A stretch of DNA of 64,000 nt from Pisolithus tinctorius (taxonomy: Eukaryota > Basidiomycota > Agaricomycetes > Boletales > Pisolithaceae). The DNA lies in NCBI GenBank assembly GCA_024663395.1, contig JANFAH010000010.1:1612001-1676000 (forward strand), in the 5' to 3' direction. The notes under the pieces were generated by a model. The model had not been told where the DNA came from. It saw only the letters and a program-made list of their open reading frames with translations, and did no database searches. The position numbers were made by a program, and so were the translations under genes. Position 1 is the stretch's first letter. Every line of letters begins with the position of its first letter. Below, in pieces: positions 22,000 through 33,672 of this stretch.

Positions 22000-22807
22000 C
22001 AGCTACTTTCTTTTTCCAAGTGTCGAAAATTTGACAATGCTTGTCTCAGAATAATGCCACATACCCAGCAACGTCAAGTTTGCTAACAGAAACAAGTGTA
22101 ATTCCCATCTTGGGAGCATAGAGCATGTCCTTGAGTTGAATATGGGTCTGGGTAGTGACATTTGGGAGTGAAATTGCAAGATCGCCTTTCCCAATGGCAT
22201 GGAAGGTGTGGTTGTTGGCAGCAGTGATAGGTTTGGATATGATTGGCTTGTAGTCAAGGAATTTGCTGCGGTAGGAGGACATGTGATGTGAAGTGCCAGA
22301 GTTGAACAGGATTGTCTCTTCTGCGGAATTTGGGCTGTGACCTGTGAGGAGAACATGGTCATAGTTGTTCATATATGCGTCTTCTTTGTTGTTAACGATG
22401 TCCTGGGGGTTCAGAATTTCTTCCTCTGCAATTTCTGTAAGCCAGTCATCGTCCTGCAGGTGCACTAGCCAAACTCCATCAGGTTCCGAGTCTGCGCTGG
22501 TCTGTGCACTCGAGCTGGCTGATGTGCTGGCCGCAGTGGCCACTTTTCTGGTACCTTTCTCCTTCTTTTTCCCTTTTCCCTTGTTCTGGAACCACTTGGG
22601 CACTTGCCCAGCTTTTCTGCCACCCTCTTCCCAGCACTGGTCTTTCGTATGACCTTTCTTTCTGCAGTTTTCACAATTCAGCTTCTTTCCATCCTTTGCT
22701 GAGTAAGCCACATCTTCAGAATTTCCAGAGTTTCCGGAGTTGCCTCTCTTCATTTGCATTTGGCACCTATCATATTTGTCAGAAATTACTTTGATTATGA
22801 AATCTGG
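22000..22807 (-). pseudogene. Copia Gag C-terminus and protease
   Basis: Contains a zinc knuckle CENCRKKGHTKDQC (CX2CX4HX4C) and a protease active site reading LFNSGTSHHM where the family has DSG, an Asp to Asn change. The N-terminal Gag is missing because the solo LTR at 22808 cuts the frame. Confidence 0.8.
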
Positions 22808-24661
22808 TGTGAGTCAAAGTGTGGACTGCTGGTATAAACCAAACAAATCCAACACCAAAGACAAATAATGTGTGAGTGGTGGTTTGCCTCTGCAGAACCT
22901 GGAGTGCAGAGAAACCTAAATGTGTGGGGGGGACTTCAAGTAGAGGGCTCCTGGCACAAGTCGTTGACGAGTTATGCAGGAGAGGATGAATGAATGCTGA
23001 TTGAGAAGGGGATGCTGAACAGAGCAGGGGTGTTCAGCCGAAAGGACTTGGGAGTAATGGATTTCGATAGAATATGCTCCTGGCGCAAGTCAATGATGAG
23101 TTATGCAGGAGTGGAAGAATGACTAAACAAGAGGTTGCTGACTAAGCACTGATGATACTGCTGATGATGAATGAAGGTAGATAGACCCTTGATGGAGCCT
23201 CAACTACCAAGGATGATGGATGGTGACAGAGAGACTCTTCCGAATGAGCCTCAACTGTCGATGATGAGATATGCACTGAACTGGCTGCTGAGTGACTTCT
23301 GATTGCTTCCTGGTAGCTAAGTACATGGGGGTTTATATACTGTGGGGGGGGGGCACAGCTTGTGACAAACAAGGCACAAACACTTGGTAAGTAATGAGTA
23401 AGGACTGAGTAATCATGATGAGTAAGCAAGAAATGAAAAGTAAGCAAGCAAAGAAGATTGGTAAGTATTGGCAATGAACAAGTCAGGGATAGTCAAAATA
23501 TCACAAAATGAGTCAAATAGAATCAGAAACTGAGTAAGCACACTGATATCACATTAGGGGGTGGCAATGCAAGTTAGATCTCAGTGGAGACATCTCTAGA
23601 TCCAAAGACAGCATGACAGATGGACAGTGTTTCCAGATAGGGAAGTATTAATTCCAGAATTGAAGGGCATGAGTCAGGTGTCAAAGTGGGCTAGGGCATT
23701 GGGGGTCTGTGGGGCAATGAGAGCATATGCAATTGTGTCTCCCACCCTTTTGTCCTCTCAGTGAAGTTAACAAACACTTCATGGACGGGGCTCTGATGGA
23801 GGAGGAGGAGAAGGGGGGACGTCTTCTGCTGGATCTTGCAGTAAGAAGGCAAGATGCACATCATACTTGTTGTGAATGCAATCAGGGAGGCTGGAGAACA
23901 GTAGATTATGCTGCAGCTGTCACAATGTGGGAAGAATGATGGATGAGATTGGAATAAAGATGGTGCAGGGAGCAGGGAGGAATGATCCATATGCTTCATC
24001 AACTGGGGAGACTGAAATGACCACATAAGACCTTTCTAACCAAGTGACAGACCTGAGGTGACCAAAGAACATCCTTCTGGAAGTCATACTGACAAGGAGA
24101 ACATGCTGACCAAGCTGCATGGGATGAGATGGGGCTGACAACGACAGGATGAACCAGGGGGCTTCAGGACAGAAGCTGGTGGGAACACCTGGCAGATATA
24201 CATAGGCACTGTCTCTGGCAAATGAGACAAGTGAGATGACCAATGAAGAGGTGGTCATGATTGATGGACTTAGCAAAATGAGTGTCTGATGGATGGAGTG
24301 CTGTAGAAACACACAGGGTGCGAGGATCCTCTCCAAACCTGGAAGGAAGAATCATGGGGCTGAGCACTTTAAGCGAGTGTGGGAATGGAGTCGATATCTT
24401 TGGAAATGGTGGAGATATGATGAAAACTGGAATGCCATACATGGGCACTAAAAACCTTTAATGTGTGCTTAACTCACTTCCTCTTTTCTCTTTAGCACTG
24501 ATGACTCGTTCTTTTGTGAAGGATGACTATTAACATCTGACAGTCTTTCTATGCATGAGGCCTTTAGTCTTCATCTGCATGCTTGGGCATTGTGCACAAC
24601 TTGTTGACGAGTTAGGCAGAGTCAGCTGTAACCATGTCCACAACACCTTTGGTGTGTGACA
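22808..24661 (-). repeat. 1.84-kb solo LTR, copy B
   Basis: Full-length relative of copy A (1854 bases) with the same TGT..ACA ends. The left flank is copia Gag; the right flank is gypsy Gag. The bases next to it (CTGG left, GCAG right) do not match as a target duplication, so it joins two elements that did not start side by side. The U3 ORF is shortened (23920-24336). Confidence 0.85.
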
Positions 24662-24665
24662 GCAG

Positions 24666-25668
24666 GGGCAGTGGTGATGGGGATGTCCCCAAAGACCTGG
24701 CTGAGCTGCCAAAGGATCCCCTCATAGCTCTTGCTAGAGCTGTTCATGCACAGTCTAGTTCACACACTGGGGACTCCACTCCGAAAACCAAAGTCTGCAA
24801 GCCTGATACCTTCGATGGCTCTGACCCCAAGAAACTCCATGGGTTCCTCATACAATGCAAGCTGAACTTCCAAGACTGCCCTCGCACATTCCGCTCTGAC
24901 AGAGCAAAAGTTACCTTCGCTCAGTCTTATCTCAAGGGTATGGCCCTGGCTTGGTTTGAGCCAGACCTGCTAAACCCTGACAACTATGACTGCCTGCTCT
25001 GGATGGACAACTACCATGAGTTCTTACAAGAGCTCACAACTAATTTCGGTCTGCATGATGCCATAGTGGATGCCATCCAACAACTTGAGAACCTCACCAT
25101 GAAAGATGGTTCTTGAATCACCAAATATGTTGTGGAGTTCAATCACTGGGCTTCACAGGTCAAGGACTATGGTGTTGGTGCACTCCACCACCACTTCTAT
25201 AGCAGACTTCCAGACCACATCAAGGATGAGATCGCTTGCATCGGAAAGCCTTCTACCCTCGCACAACTCCGCAAACTCACTCAAACCATCGATGCATGTT
25301 ACTGGGAGTGCAAAGCAGAGATCTCACGCACCACCAAGTCCACCTCTGACAAGTCGCAGTCTTCCAACTCTGACAATAAACCTAAATTGTCCTCCTCCTC
25401 CTCTGCTCCAAAGTCTGACACCAAGGGCAAGGGCAAACAGAAAGATCCACCCAAGTCCAATATTGCTCATCTTCTGGGCAAGGATGGCAAACTCACCTCC
25501 ACTGAACACCAGTGCAGGATGAAAAATGACCTCTGCCTCTTCTGTGGTGAGGCTGGCCACTCTGCCAAGGACTGTCCCAAGTCCACCTCCTGTGCAGCCA
25601 AAGCCTGTGCAGCTACGGCTGGAACTCTGCCTCCTCTGCCTGTGGAGAAGGCAGAGCCAAAAAACTAG
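24666..25668 (+). pseudogene. Gypsy 1 Gag, 5' truncated, one TGA
   Basis: Matches Gag of the complete element from GDVPKDLAELPKDPL onward and includes the zinc knuckle CLFCGEAGHSAKDC and the ending VEKAEPKN. TGA at 25114-25116 stands where the complete copy has CGA (SRITKY). Many Arg positions are Cys, His or Gln, as expected from CpG transitions. Confidence 0.88.
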
Positions 25669-25721
25669 TCTGCTCCTCCAGGGAGCTCGCACAGCCTGGA
25701 GGAAGCGTTGATCCCAACTGT

Positions 25722-27275
25722 GTGCAACTGGACATCCAACTCAATGTGTCTGCTCTTTCTAGTCCCAATTCTTTACTTCCATCTGTAACTCTTCTTGACT
25801 ACTCTGTTGATACTGTTTCTGTGTTGATCGATTCCAGCTCTTCTCATTGTTTCGTAGACCAGTCTATAATCAAAAAATATGCCATTTCTGTTTCCTCCAT
25901 CTCTCTGCCAATTCCACTCTGCTTGTTTGATGGTAGTACAAATGCTGTCATTTCCCAAGAAGTAGATCTTTCCCTCCACTTTCCTTCTGGCAATGTCAAT
26001 TCTGTTTCATTTTATGTTACTCTGTTGGATTCTTCATGTTCACTGGTATTAGGACACAACTGGCTCACCCACTTCAATCCATCAATTGACTAGGTACTGG
26101 GCAGTATATCATTCAAACCATTGCTACAGGGAATGCCGACACCTGAGGTGCCTTTGTCATCTTCCCCTGTGATCTCCACTCCAGATCTGACACCCTCTGC
26201 TCCATTTTCAGCTCTGACTGCACCTCCAACTGACTCGCCATGCTCTGCTCCACTTGTCTCACTCATCAATGCTGCTGCATATGTCAGAGCCTGTGCTCTC
26301 CCTGGCTCTAGACAGTTCCACTTGCAGCTTTCTGCTGATGATGTGAAGCTTCGTGCGACCTCCACTTCTTCTCTGCCTCCTGACCTCTCTTCGGTCCCTC
26401 CTGAGTATCACGAGTTTGCCAATGTCTTTAGTAAAGACAAGGCTATGGAGCTTCCACCACATCACTCATTTGATCTCAAGATTGATCTTGAGGAAGGAGC
26501 TTCTCTGCCCATTGGTACAATCTACTCTCTTTCTCTGCCAGAGCTTGAAGCTCTCTGCACCTTCATTAATGAGCACCTTGGCTACAGTTTCATCAAGCAG
26601 TCCACCTCTGCTCACAGTGCCCCTGTCCTCTTTGTAAAAAAGAAGGATGGTTCACTCTGCCTCTGTGTAGACTATCGAGGACTCAATAAAATCATGAAAA
26701 AAGACCATTATCTGCTGCTGCTCATCTCCAACCTACTTGACTCTCCAAGCTGTGCTAAAGTCTACACCAAGATTGACCTCTGCCATGCCTACCATCTAGT
26801 CTGCATTGCAGATGGAGATGAATGGAAAATGGCATTCCACACTCATTATGGTTCTTACGAGTGGCAGGTAATGCCATTCGGTCTGACTAATGTGCCTGTG
26901 GCCTTCCAGTGGTTCATCAATAGCATCTTTGCAGACATGCTTGATGTCTGCATTGTGGTATACCTCGATGACATCTTAATTTATTCGCAGGATGTAGAGT
27001 TGCACTGTGAACATGTAAAAGAGGTACTCTGCCACCTTCGAAAGCATGGTCTTTATGCCAAGCTGGAGAAGTGCAAGTTTCACTCCAACTCTGTCAAGTA
27101 CCTCGGTTATGTTCTTTCTCCCTCTGGTCTCACCATGTCCACTGAGAAGGTTCAGGCAGTCTGTGACTGGCCTGAGCCATGGAAGGTGTGAGACATCCAG
27201 TCTTTCCTTGGTTTTGCAAATTTCTACAGACGATTCATTAATAACTACTCCGACATCGTCGTTCCACTCACTCAC
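25722..27275 (+). pseudogene. Gypsy 1 protease and reverse transcriptase, inactive
   Basis: The protease active site reads LIDSSSSHCF where the complete copy has LIDSGSSHCF, so the catalytic DSG is lost. Stops: TAG at 26091-26093 (TGG in the relative) and TGA at 27189-27191 (CGA in the relative). RT blocks are still clear: [54 protein letters not shown]. The piece ends at solo LTR C. Confidence 0.9.
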
Positions 27276-29117
27276 TGTGAGTCAAAGTGTGGAAAGCTGG
27301 TGTAAACCAAACAAATCCAACACCAAAGACAAATACAAGTGAGTGGTGGTTTACCTCCATGGAACCTGGAGTGCAGAAAACCTAAAATGTGTGGGGGAAA
27401 CTTTGATGGCAGGTGCTCCTAGCGCAAGTCGAGGACAAGTTATGCAGGAGAAGACAAGCAAGTGATGATTGGATGGGGGATGCTGAACAGAGTGAAGGTG
27501 TTCAGCCGAAAGGACTTGGGATGAAGGACTTTGATAAGATGTGCTCCTGGCGCAAGTCGATGACGAGTTATGCAGGAGTGGATGGATGACTAAACAAGAG
27601 GTTGCTGACTAAGCACTGATGATACTGCTGATGACGAATAGAGGTAGATAGACCCTTGATGGAGCCTCAACTACCAATGATATAAATGAAGACAGATAGA
27701 CTCTTCCGAATGAGCCTCAACTGTTGACGACAAGATATGCTGAGCTGAGCTGACTTCTGGATTGATTCTTGGTAGCTAAGTACATGGGGGTTTATATACT
27801 GTGGGGGGGAGCACAGCTTGTGACAAACAAGGCACAAACACTTGGTAAGTAATGAGTAAGGACTGAGTAATCATGATGAGTAAGCAAGAAATGAAAAGTA
27901 AGCAAGCAAAGAGGATTGGTAAGTATTGGCAATGAACGAATCAGGGATAGTCAAAATATCACAGAATGAGTCAAATAGAATCAGAAACTGAGTAAGCGCA
28001 CTGATATCACATTAGGGGGTGGCAATGCAAGTTAGATCTCGGCGGAGACATCTCTAGATCCAAAGACAGCATGACAGATGGATGGTGTTTCCAGATAGGG
28101 AAGTATTAATTCCAGAATTGAAGGGCATGAGTCAGGCGTCAAAGGGGGTCAGGGCATTGGGGGTCTGTGGGGCAATGAGAGCATATGTGATCACATCTCC
28201 CACCCTTCCATCCTCTCAGCAAAGTTAACAAAAACTTCATGAATGGTGCTCTGATGGAGGAGGAGGAGAAGGGGGGACGTCTTCTGCTGGATCTTGCAGT
28301 AAGAAGGCAAGATGCATGTCATACTTGTCATGAATGTGATCAGGGAGGCTGGAGGACAGTAGATTATGCTGCAGCTGTTGCAATGTGGGAAGAATGATGG
28401 ACGAGACTGGAACAAAGACAGTGCAGGGAGCAGGGAGGAACGATCCATATGCTTCATCAAGAGGGGAGACTGAAACGACCACATAAGACCTTTCTAACCG
28501 AGTGACAGACCTGAGGCAACCAAAGAATGTCCTTCTGGAAGTCATGCTGACAAGGAGAACATGCTGACCAAGCTGCATGGGATGAGACAGGGCTGACAAT
28601 GATGGGATGAACCAGGGGGCTTCAGGACAGAAGCTGGTGGGAACACCTGGCAGATATACATAGGCACTGTCTCTGGCAAATGAGACAAGCAAGATGACCG
28701 ATGAAGAGGTGGCCATGATTGATGGACTTAGTGAAATGAGCATCTGATGGATGGAGTGCTGTAGAAACACAGGGTGTGAGGATCCTCTCCAAATTTGGAA
28801 GGAAGAATCATGGGGCTGAGCACTTTAAGCAAGTGTGGGAACGGAGTCAATATCTTTGGAAATGGTGGAGATATGACGAAAACCGGAATGCTGTACATGG
28901 GCGCTAAAAACCTTTAATGTGCGCTTAACTCGCTTCCTCTTTTCTCTTTAGCACTGACAACTCATTCTTGTGCAAAGGATGACTGTTAATGTCTGACAGT
29001 CTTTCTACACATGAGGCCTTTAGTCTTCATCTGCATGCTTGGGCATTGTGCGCAACTCATCAGTGAGTTAGGCAGAGTCAGCTGTAACCATGTCCACAAC
29101 ACCTTTGGTGTGTGACA
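27276..29117 (-). repeat. 1.84-kb solo LTR, copy C
   Basis: 1842 bases with the family ends. Left flank is the gypsy 1 RT, right flank is the DIRS-like RT. Adjacent bases TCAC and TCAT differ by one, and the two flanks are different elements. The U3 ORF is open over 177 residues (28237-28770). Confidence 0.85.
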
Positions 29118-30350
29118 TCATTTGGAAGGTTCCCCAGGTACAGGGGAAGAGGGATGAGTCAACCTGAGAGTTGATTGAAACAGCAGTGTCATGTCTAGGT
29201 ACAAGGGGGTAAGATAAGTTCTGTATTAGACAGTACTTCCCTGGTTTGCTGGGCTTCAGTATGATACTTAAGGGAGAGGATTGGAATGGGCCTATGTACT
29301 GTTCAAGGAGGTGGGGTGGGAAGGGACCCAGGTAGCAACCTTTGGTGAACTCCTTTGTGATTATCTCTTGGAAGGTGGGGTAATGCTGGTCTATGGATGG
29401 ACTGTTGGGCGGGGTGAATGTACTGGGTATGTTGGGTACATGGACATGGAAGCTGTAGATTAGTTGGTCGACTAGTGAGGGGTATTTTGACAGGATGTCA
29501 AAGTGGGCTAGTAGATCCCCCCAGGCCTGGGAGTGGTAGGGGGTGAGAGTGTTTCTGTGCAGCTGTTCTTCAAGCAGGTTGACAGTGCAGGCAGTCCTGC
29601 ACACCGTGCTTGTCATTGCCACAGCCTGAGCACTTGTGACAATGCAGTTTGCTGGTGCATCCCTGGGGGCGTTGGAAATCCCAGCAAAGAATGTGGCCAT
29701 TCTTGTTGACGAGATGACCTTGTTGATCTCAGGTGCAGTATGCTGTTGCTGCCTTGTCCCAGTGCATGGGCTCATTGCAGAACAGTCGGTCCTCATGACA
29801 ACCAAGGCATTTTGGGCATATGATATGGTTCTTGGTGCGAAAGTTGTGACAGGGTCTTCTGTCTCTGCTTGGGCTTCACCTGGGGGATCTGGAGCATCTC
29901 TGGGGGGAGCGGGATCTGGGGTGACACAATTGTGACCTTTGGTAGCGTAGTCTGGGCCTTGGTCCCTGTCCATGTCTAGGGGATGGGGAATGGGATGGTC
30001 TCCACTTTGGGAAGTGTGTTGTCTGCCTGCCTCTCTTGACAGGCTTGGGTCAGGGATAGCAATTGTTCTGGAGCTGGGTTGTGGTTAATTGGGTGGTAGG
30101 GTGGGAGGAGCAGGGGGGGATGTTGGGTTCATGTAGCAGTGGTGGGGTTGAGTTTGGTAGCAGTGGGCCCATGGGCAGCAGCAGCATGTGGGTCATGTGG
30201 GATGCAATGGGGGAAGGTCAGGGGGGCTGTGAGGCAGCAGCAGTGCCATCATTGTGCAGGTTTGGGAGTGTATGCCCCAGGATGGATGGGCAGGGGGGGA
30301 GTGAGTTTGGGGGGGGGGGGGGGGGGCATTACAGGAGCAGCGGTTGGGTG
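29118..30350 (-). pseudogene. DIRS-like retroelement: Gag end, zinc knuckles and start of RT
   Basis: Read on the minus strand, a Pro-rich stretch (coded by the poly-G run) leads to Cys-rich knuckle sequence in a shifted frame (HKCSGCGNDKHGVQDC). An RT-like N-terminus follows: TPYHSQAWGDLLAHF, PPHLLEQYIGPFQSSPLSII and SINSQVDSSLFPCTWGTFQM. Solo LTR C cuts it there. The RT style is that of basidiomycete DIRS/tyrosine-recombinase elements, by remembered pattern, so the class is tentative. The GGGTG at 30346-30350 is the target duplication of the inserted gypsy 2. Confidence 0.6.
30309..30326 (+). repeat. Poly-G run of 18
   Basis: An uninterrupted run of 18 G within the DIRS-like element, coding poly-proline on the minus strand. 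Exact length may be uncertain in assembly. Confidence 0.8.
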
Positions 30351-31064
30351 TGTCAAGTCCGGGCCTACTCCGACCAACTCCAATGCTTAACAAGGTCTAG
30401 AGAAGGGTTCGGAAGCAAGTCTGACACAGAAGAACAGAACTCTGACTAGCGGAGTGTCGGCAGGAACGAAGACCGCCGAGACAAAGGCAGAGCAGAGTGA
30501 GGGTGTCAGGTTTAGCTCATGTGCTACCCCCTTGCACAATCTCAGCCCTCGTACTTCAGAGGGAGAGTACAGATGGAGAGTCGGAGATAACTCCGACAGG
30601 CAGAAGATGGAATCAGAGGGAGTAGGAACTAAGTTGATATTTGTACTGAAGAACAGCAGAGTACAGTACATGTTTTTATACTGCTACAGAGGTACAGTAA
30701 TCGGAATCAGAACTGACATATGGAGACTCATAAATTTTCAAGTAAAATTTCCTGGACAACAAATGAAGGGTAGATGGAGGACATACAAACAGGTAACACA
30801 GAACATCCTGAAAAGGAAATAGTCCAGGTGCTGGACCATGTGGTGAGTGCGCTGCAGAGTACCTGACTGCGAAGGTAGTCACATGACCCCTCAGAGAACG
30901 GACCACTTGGTCTGGTAGGAGAGCAACACAAGTCCAACAGCAGTTGGAGCAGAGATGGTTCGCAACCAACAGAGGTTGGGCGGAGTTGGCGTGGAGTGAG
31001 CTGATGACCGGCAGAAAAGGTTGCGGAGTGAGCAAAGACTTATGATGAACGCACGGTTATGACA
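30351..31064 (-). repeat. 3' LTR of gypsy 2
   Basis: 714 bases, TG..CA ends. It differs from the partner mostly where a CpG can be assumed in the ancestor. Confidence 0.95.
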
Positions 31065-31236
31065 GTGCCCCCCCCTTAGGGCCTGAACCCCTGAAGGCCG
31101 CATGTACAGGACGAGATCAACATGAGTTGATCATTTGAAATTATTTTGATGCCTCGAGGATGATGGCTTTAGCTGCGGTGGAGCTCTGTCAGAGTTCGAA
31201 GTACCACTTAAAAACACGTGTCAGGGTACTGAACCT

Positions 31237-32529
31237 TTGTCCCTTCCTCCCATCACCATGTCCTTCCAGCATGAGAACACAACCCCCCAACCAACCCCAG
31301 GCCACTCCTGTGACTACTCACAAGTTGCAGATGACACATTGGTTGTCCTCACTGACAACTCAACCAACACTGAGTGTGAGAAAAACGCAGAGATGACCTG
31401 TCGGAGGGAGGAGGCGGAGCAGAAAGAGAGGGAGCATGAGGTGGAGTGCAAGGCCAAACGAGAGGAGGCCAGACGACAAAAGGCAGAGGAGGCGCAACTG
31501 GAGGCAGAGCGGAGGCAGAGAGAAGAGGAGGAAGCTCAGAGGAAGAAGGTGGCGGAGGAAGAGGCCGAGAGGCAGAAGCAGAAAGCGGCAGTGGAGGAGG
31601 CCGAGAGGCAGAGGCAGAGGGCCTCCCAGGAGTGGGCTCAGGCCAGGTGAGATGAGGCCGCACAAAAGTGAGTGACAAGGCACTGCGAGTCAGGCGGAGC
31701 TGACTTGTATTTTACCCTACCCTTCCTTCATTTCAGGTTAAGCAGCGTGGTGTACGACATCAACACTGCCCAGAGGGTCCCTGGGACCTCTGTGGTGGTC
31801 ACTGCTACCAGGAGGCTGCCTTGCACTCGCTGCATAGCGAGTCTGACAGCAGGCCAGTGCGAGCCAGGGCAGGGCAAGACCAGGGCCTGTGTGCCCTGTC
31901 ACAACAAGAAAAAGACATGCAGCTGGATGCGGGAAGAGGTGGCGGTGGGACCCCCGTGAAAGAGGGCAGGGACAGGAAGTTCCCAAGGGGAGAAGAAGAA
32001 GAGGGTGCAAGGGAAGGGAAAGGAGAGAGCAACAGAGACGGAAGAGGCAGATGACGAGTGGGAGGCAGGCAGAGAGGATGAGGAAGAGCCAGCAACACTG
32101 CACAAGGGACCCTTAGGAGCAGGGGTCTCCTCCTGGTGGACGGAGTGGGAGTGGGAGTGACAGCTGCAGGCTGCGGAGAGGTACATGGCAGCGCACGAGA
32201 AGGCTGCAACAGCCTTCGAGAGGATGGCAAGGGCAGCAGAGCGGATGGCGGAGGCTGTGGAGTGGACAGCCAACGAGTGGGGGCTGTACCGTGAGTGGGC
32301 GGAATGGGTGGAGATGAGGAGGAGGGAGGATGCACGAGAGGCCAGGATGGCTGAGGTCGAGCGCACAGGCGGAGGATGGAAGAGGCCTCAGTTGGAGGCA
32401 GAGGAGGACAAGAACGAGGAAGCAGATGAAGGTGCGGAGGGGGATAATGAGGAAGAGGAAGAAGTCGGAGGAGAGAAGGAAGGCGGAGAAGAACAGGAGG
32501 GTGGCGGAGGACAAGCGATGGAAGAGTAG
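31237..32529 (+). pseudogene. Antisense cargo gene in gypsy 2 with Zn2Cys6-like cluster
   Basis: Lies opposite to gag-pol, tail to tail with the integrase end (stop at 32728). Exon 1 from the ATG at 31237 or 31258 to 31646 encodes a long charged coiled coil (repeats of REEAEQKEREHE type). An intron 31647-31736 (GTGAGA..TTTCAG) joins in phase to exon 2. Exon 2 has six cysteines spaced CX2CX8CX9CX2CX6C, close to the fungal Zn2Cys6 pattern, with basic residues between and a Trp after. An acidic low-complexity C-terminus with Met/Glu-rich helices ends at 32529. TGA codons in frame at 31957-31959 and 32158-32160, both plausible CGA to TGA changes, break it. About 400 codons in total. Function unknown; a DNA-binding or silencing-control role is speculation. 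Confidence 0.6.
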
Positions 32530-32727
32530 AGTAGTTTTGTTTTCTTTTTCTTCTTTTTTTTTTTTTTGTCTTTAGTTTGTATATTTTGTATTACTACAAG
32601 ATAGACTTGTGACCTTGTTTGTGACTCTGAGAAGTGAAATGGATAAGCGGAGAAAATTCTAAAGTACTTAAGGTAGTTCGGTAAGAGGCAGAGTTGGCCC
32701 ACGGAGGAGGTTTATGTAGGCGGAGTA

Positions 32728-33672
32728 TTATGGTGGAGGTTGGTACGGGCCAGGTTTGTGTGGATAGCATTCATGGAAAGTGGATACTATGTCAGAAGTG
32801 TGATCTAGCTCAGTTGCAAGCAACCAAGAGGTTTCTTCGTCAGTGTTCTCATAACCAGCCCAGCAGACTAGATACAAGAGTTGACAGTGGTGGCGATGGT
32901 GGTCCACCTTAGAGTCGAGTATCTCTGATACTTTGTACTCAAGGTCACCATCGACATCCACTGGTGGAGGCGGAGGTTGTTGCCAGTTTGGGAAAGGGTT
33001 AGCCGCTGTGGCTTCCAGTTGTGAGACATGGAAGACCAGATGTACCGAGCGCATAGAATCAGGGAGCTTAAGGGTGACAGAATGTGTACCTGGCCTGGCC
33101 AGGATGGTGAACGGACCTAAGTACTTTTCGGAGAGTTTTTCCGAAGGACAAGTGGAGCGGAAGTACTTGGCTTTGATGTAGGGCTGTTCTCCGACCTTGA
33201 ACTCAGGTGGAGGTATGCATTTAGCATCTGCTGGACCCTGGTAGCACTGTTGAGTGGTGGACATTTTGGAGCAGAGGAAGTCATGAAGGGCAGAGAGCTT
33301 GATGACATAGTCGTGAGCCCTTGGAGAGGTGAAGTCTTGGTCAGGGACCACAGACAAGTTTGGATGGTATCCCTTGTTAGCAAAGAAGGGAGAAACTCCA
33401 GTAGTTGCACTTGGTGCGTTGTTGAAAGTGAACTCCACTAGAGGTAAGAGCTCTGCCCAATTGTCTTGTTGGTAGTTACAGTAGACACGAAGGTACTGCT
33501 CGAGGGTCTGGTTAGTTTGCTCGGTCTGGCCATCGCCTTCTGGGTGGTAACCCAAAGTGAAGTGAAGACACATATCAAGGGCCTTTCCTAGAGAGCGGAA
33601 GAAGTGTGAGACAAATTCGGGACCTCTGTCGGAGGTGACATTAGCAGGTACCCCCGTGCTTGGAGAAGACAT
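32728..33672 (-). pseudogene. Gypsy 2 integrase C-terminal half and chromodomain
   Basis: Downstream frame of the polyprotein. It begins within the integrase core (NVTSDRGPEFVSHFFRSLGK, GYHPEGDGQTEQTNQTLEQ), continues through the GPFTI and MRSVHLVFHVSQL segment, and ends in a chromodomain (YKVSEILDSKV then YLVCWAGYENTDEETSWLL). The chromodomain marks a chromovirus, which targets integration to heterochromatin. It is out of frame with the upstream part because of one extra base in a C run (33651-33655 on the plus strand). Confidence 0.9.

Larger units (their letters stand above)
17159..22807 (-). mobile_element. Ty1/copia retrotransposon, decayed and truncated
   Basis: Minus-strand order from 22807 down: Gag zinc knuckle, protease, integrase, reverse transcriptase, RNase H, PPT. 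This is copia order (IN before RT). The 5' part (5' LTR and N-terminal Gag) is missing: a solo LTR cuts in at 22808 and unrelated gypsy sequence follows. RNase H is split by a second solo LTR (17345-19187). Many in-frame stops make it non-functional. Confidence 0.9.
24662..27275 (+). mobile_element. Truncated Ty3/gypsy fragment (gypsy 1), internal region only
   Basis: Plus-strand Gag-protease-RT piece closely related to the complete gypsy element at 30351-38496. It starts inside Gag right after solo LTR B and ends after the RT, at [12 protein letters not shown], right before solo LTR C. No LTRs of its own, no RNase H or integrase. Confidence 0.9.

Noticed and set aside
17345..24661. Solo LTRs A and B taken as the two LTRs of the copia element
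   Set aside because: A splits the RNase H frame with its own GCGT duplication, RNase H continues on the far side of A, and the copia PPT/LTR junction lies at 17158. So A is an insertion and not the element's end.
31349..32514. Several minus-strand Ser/Pro/Leu-rich ORFs
   Set aside because: They are antisense shadows of the Glu/Arg-rich plus-strand cargo gene; low-complexity codons create them.
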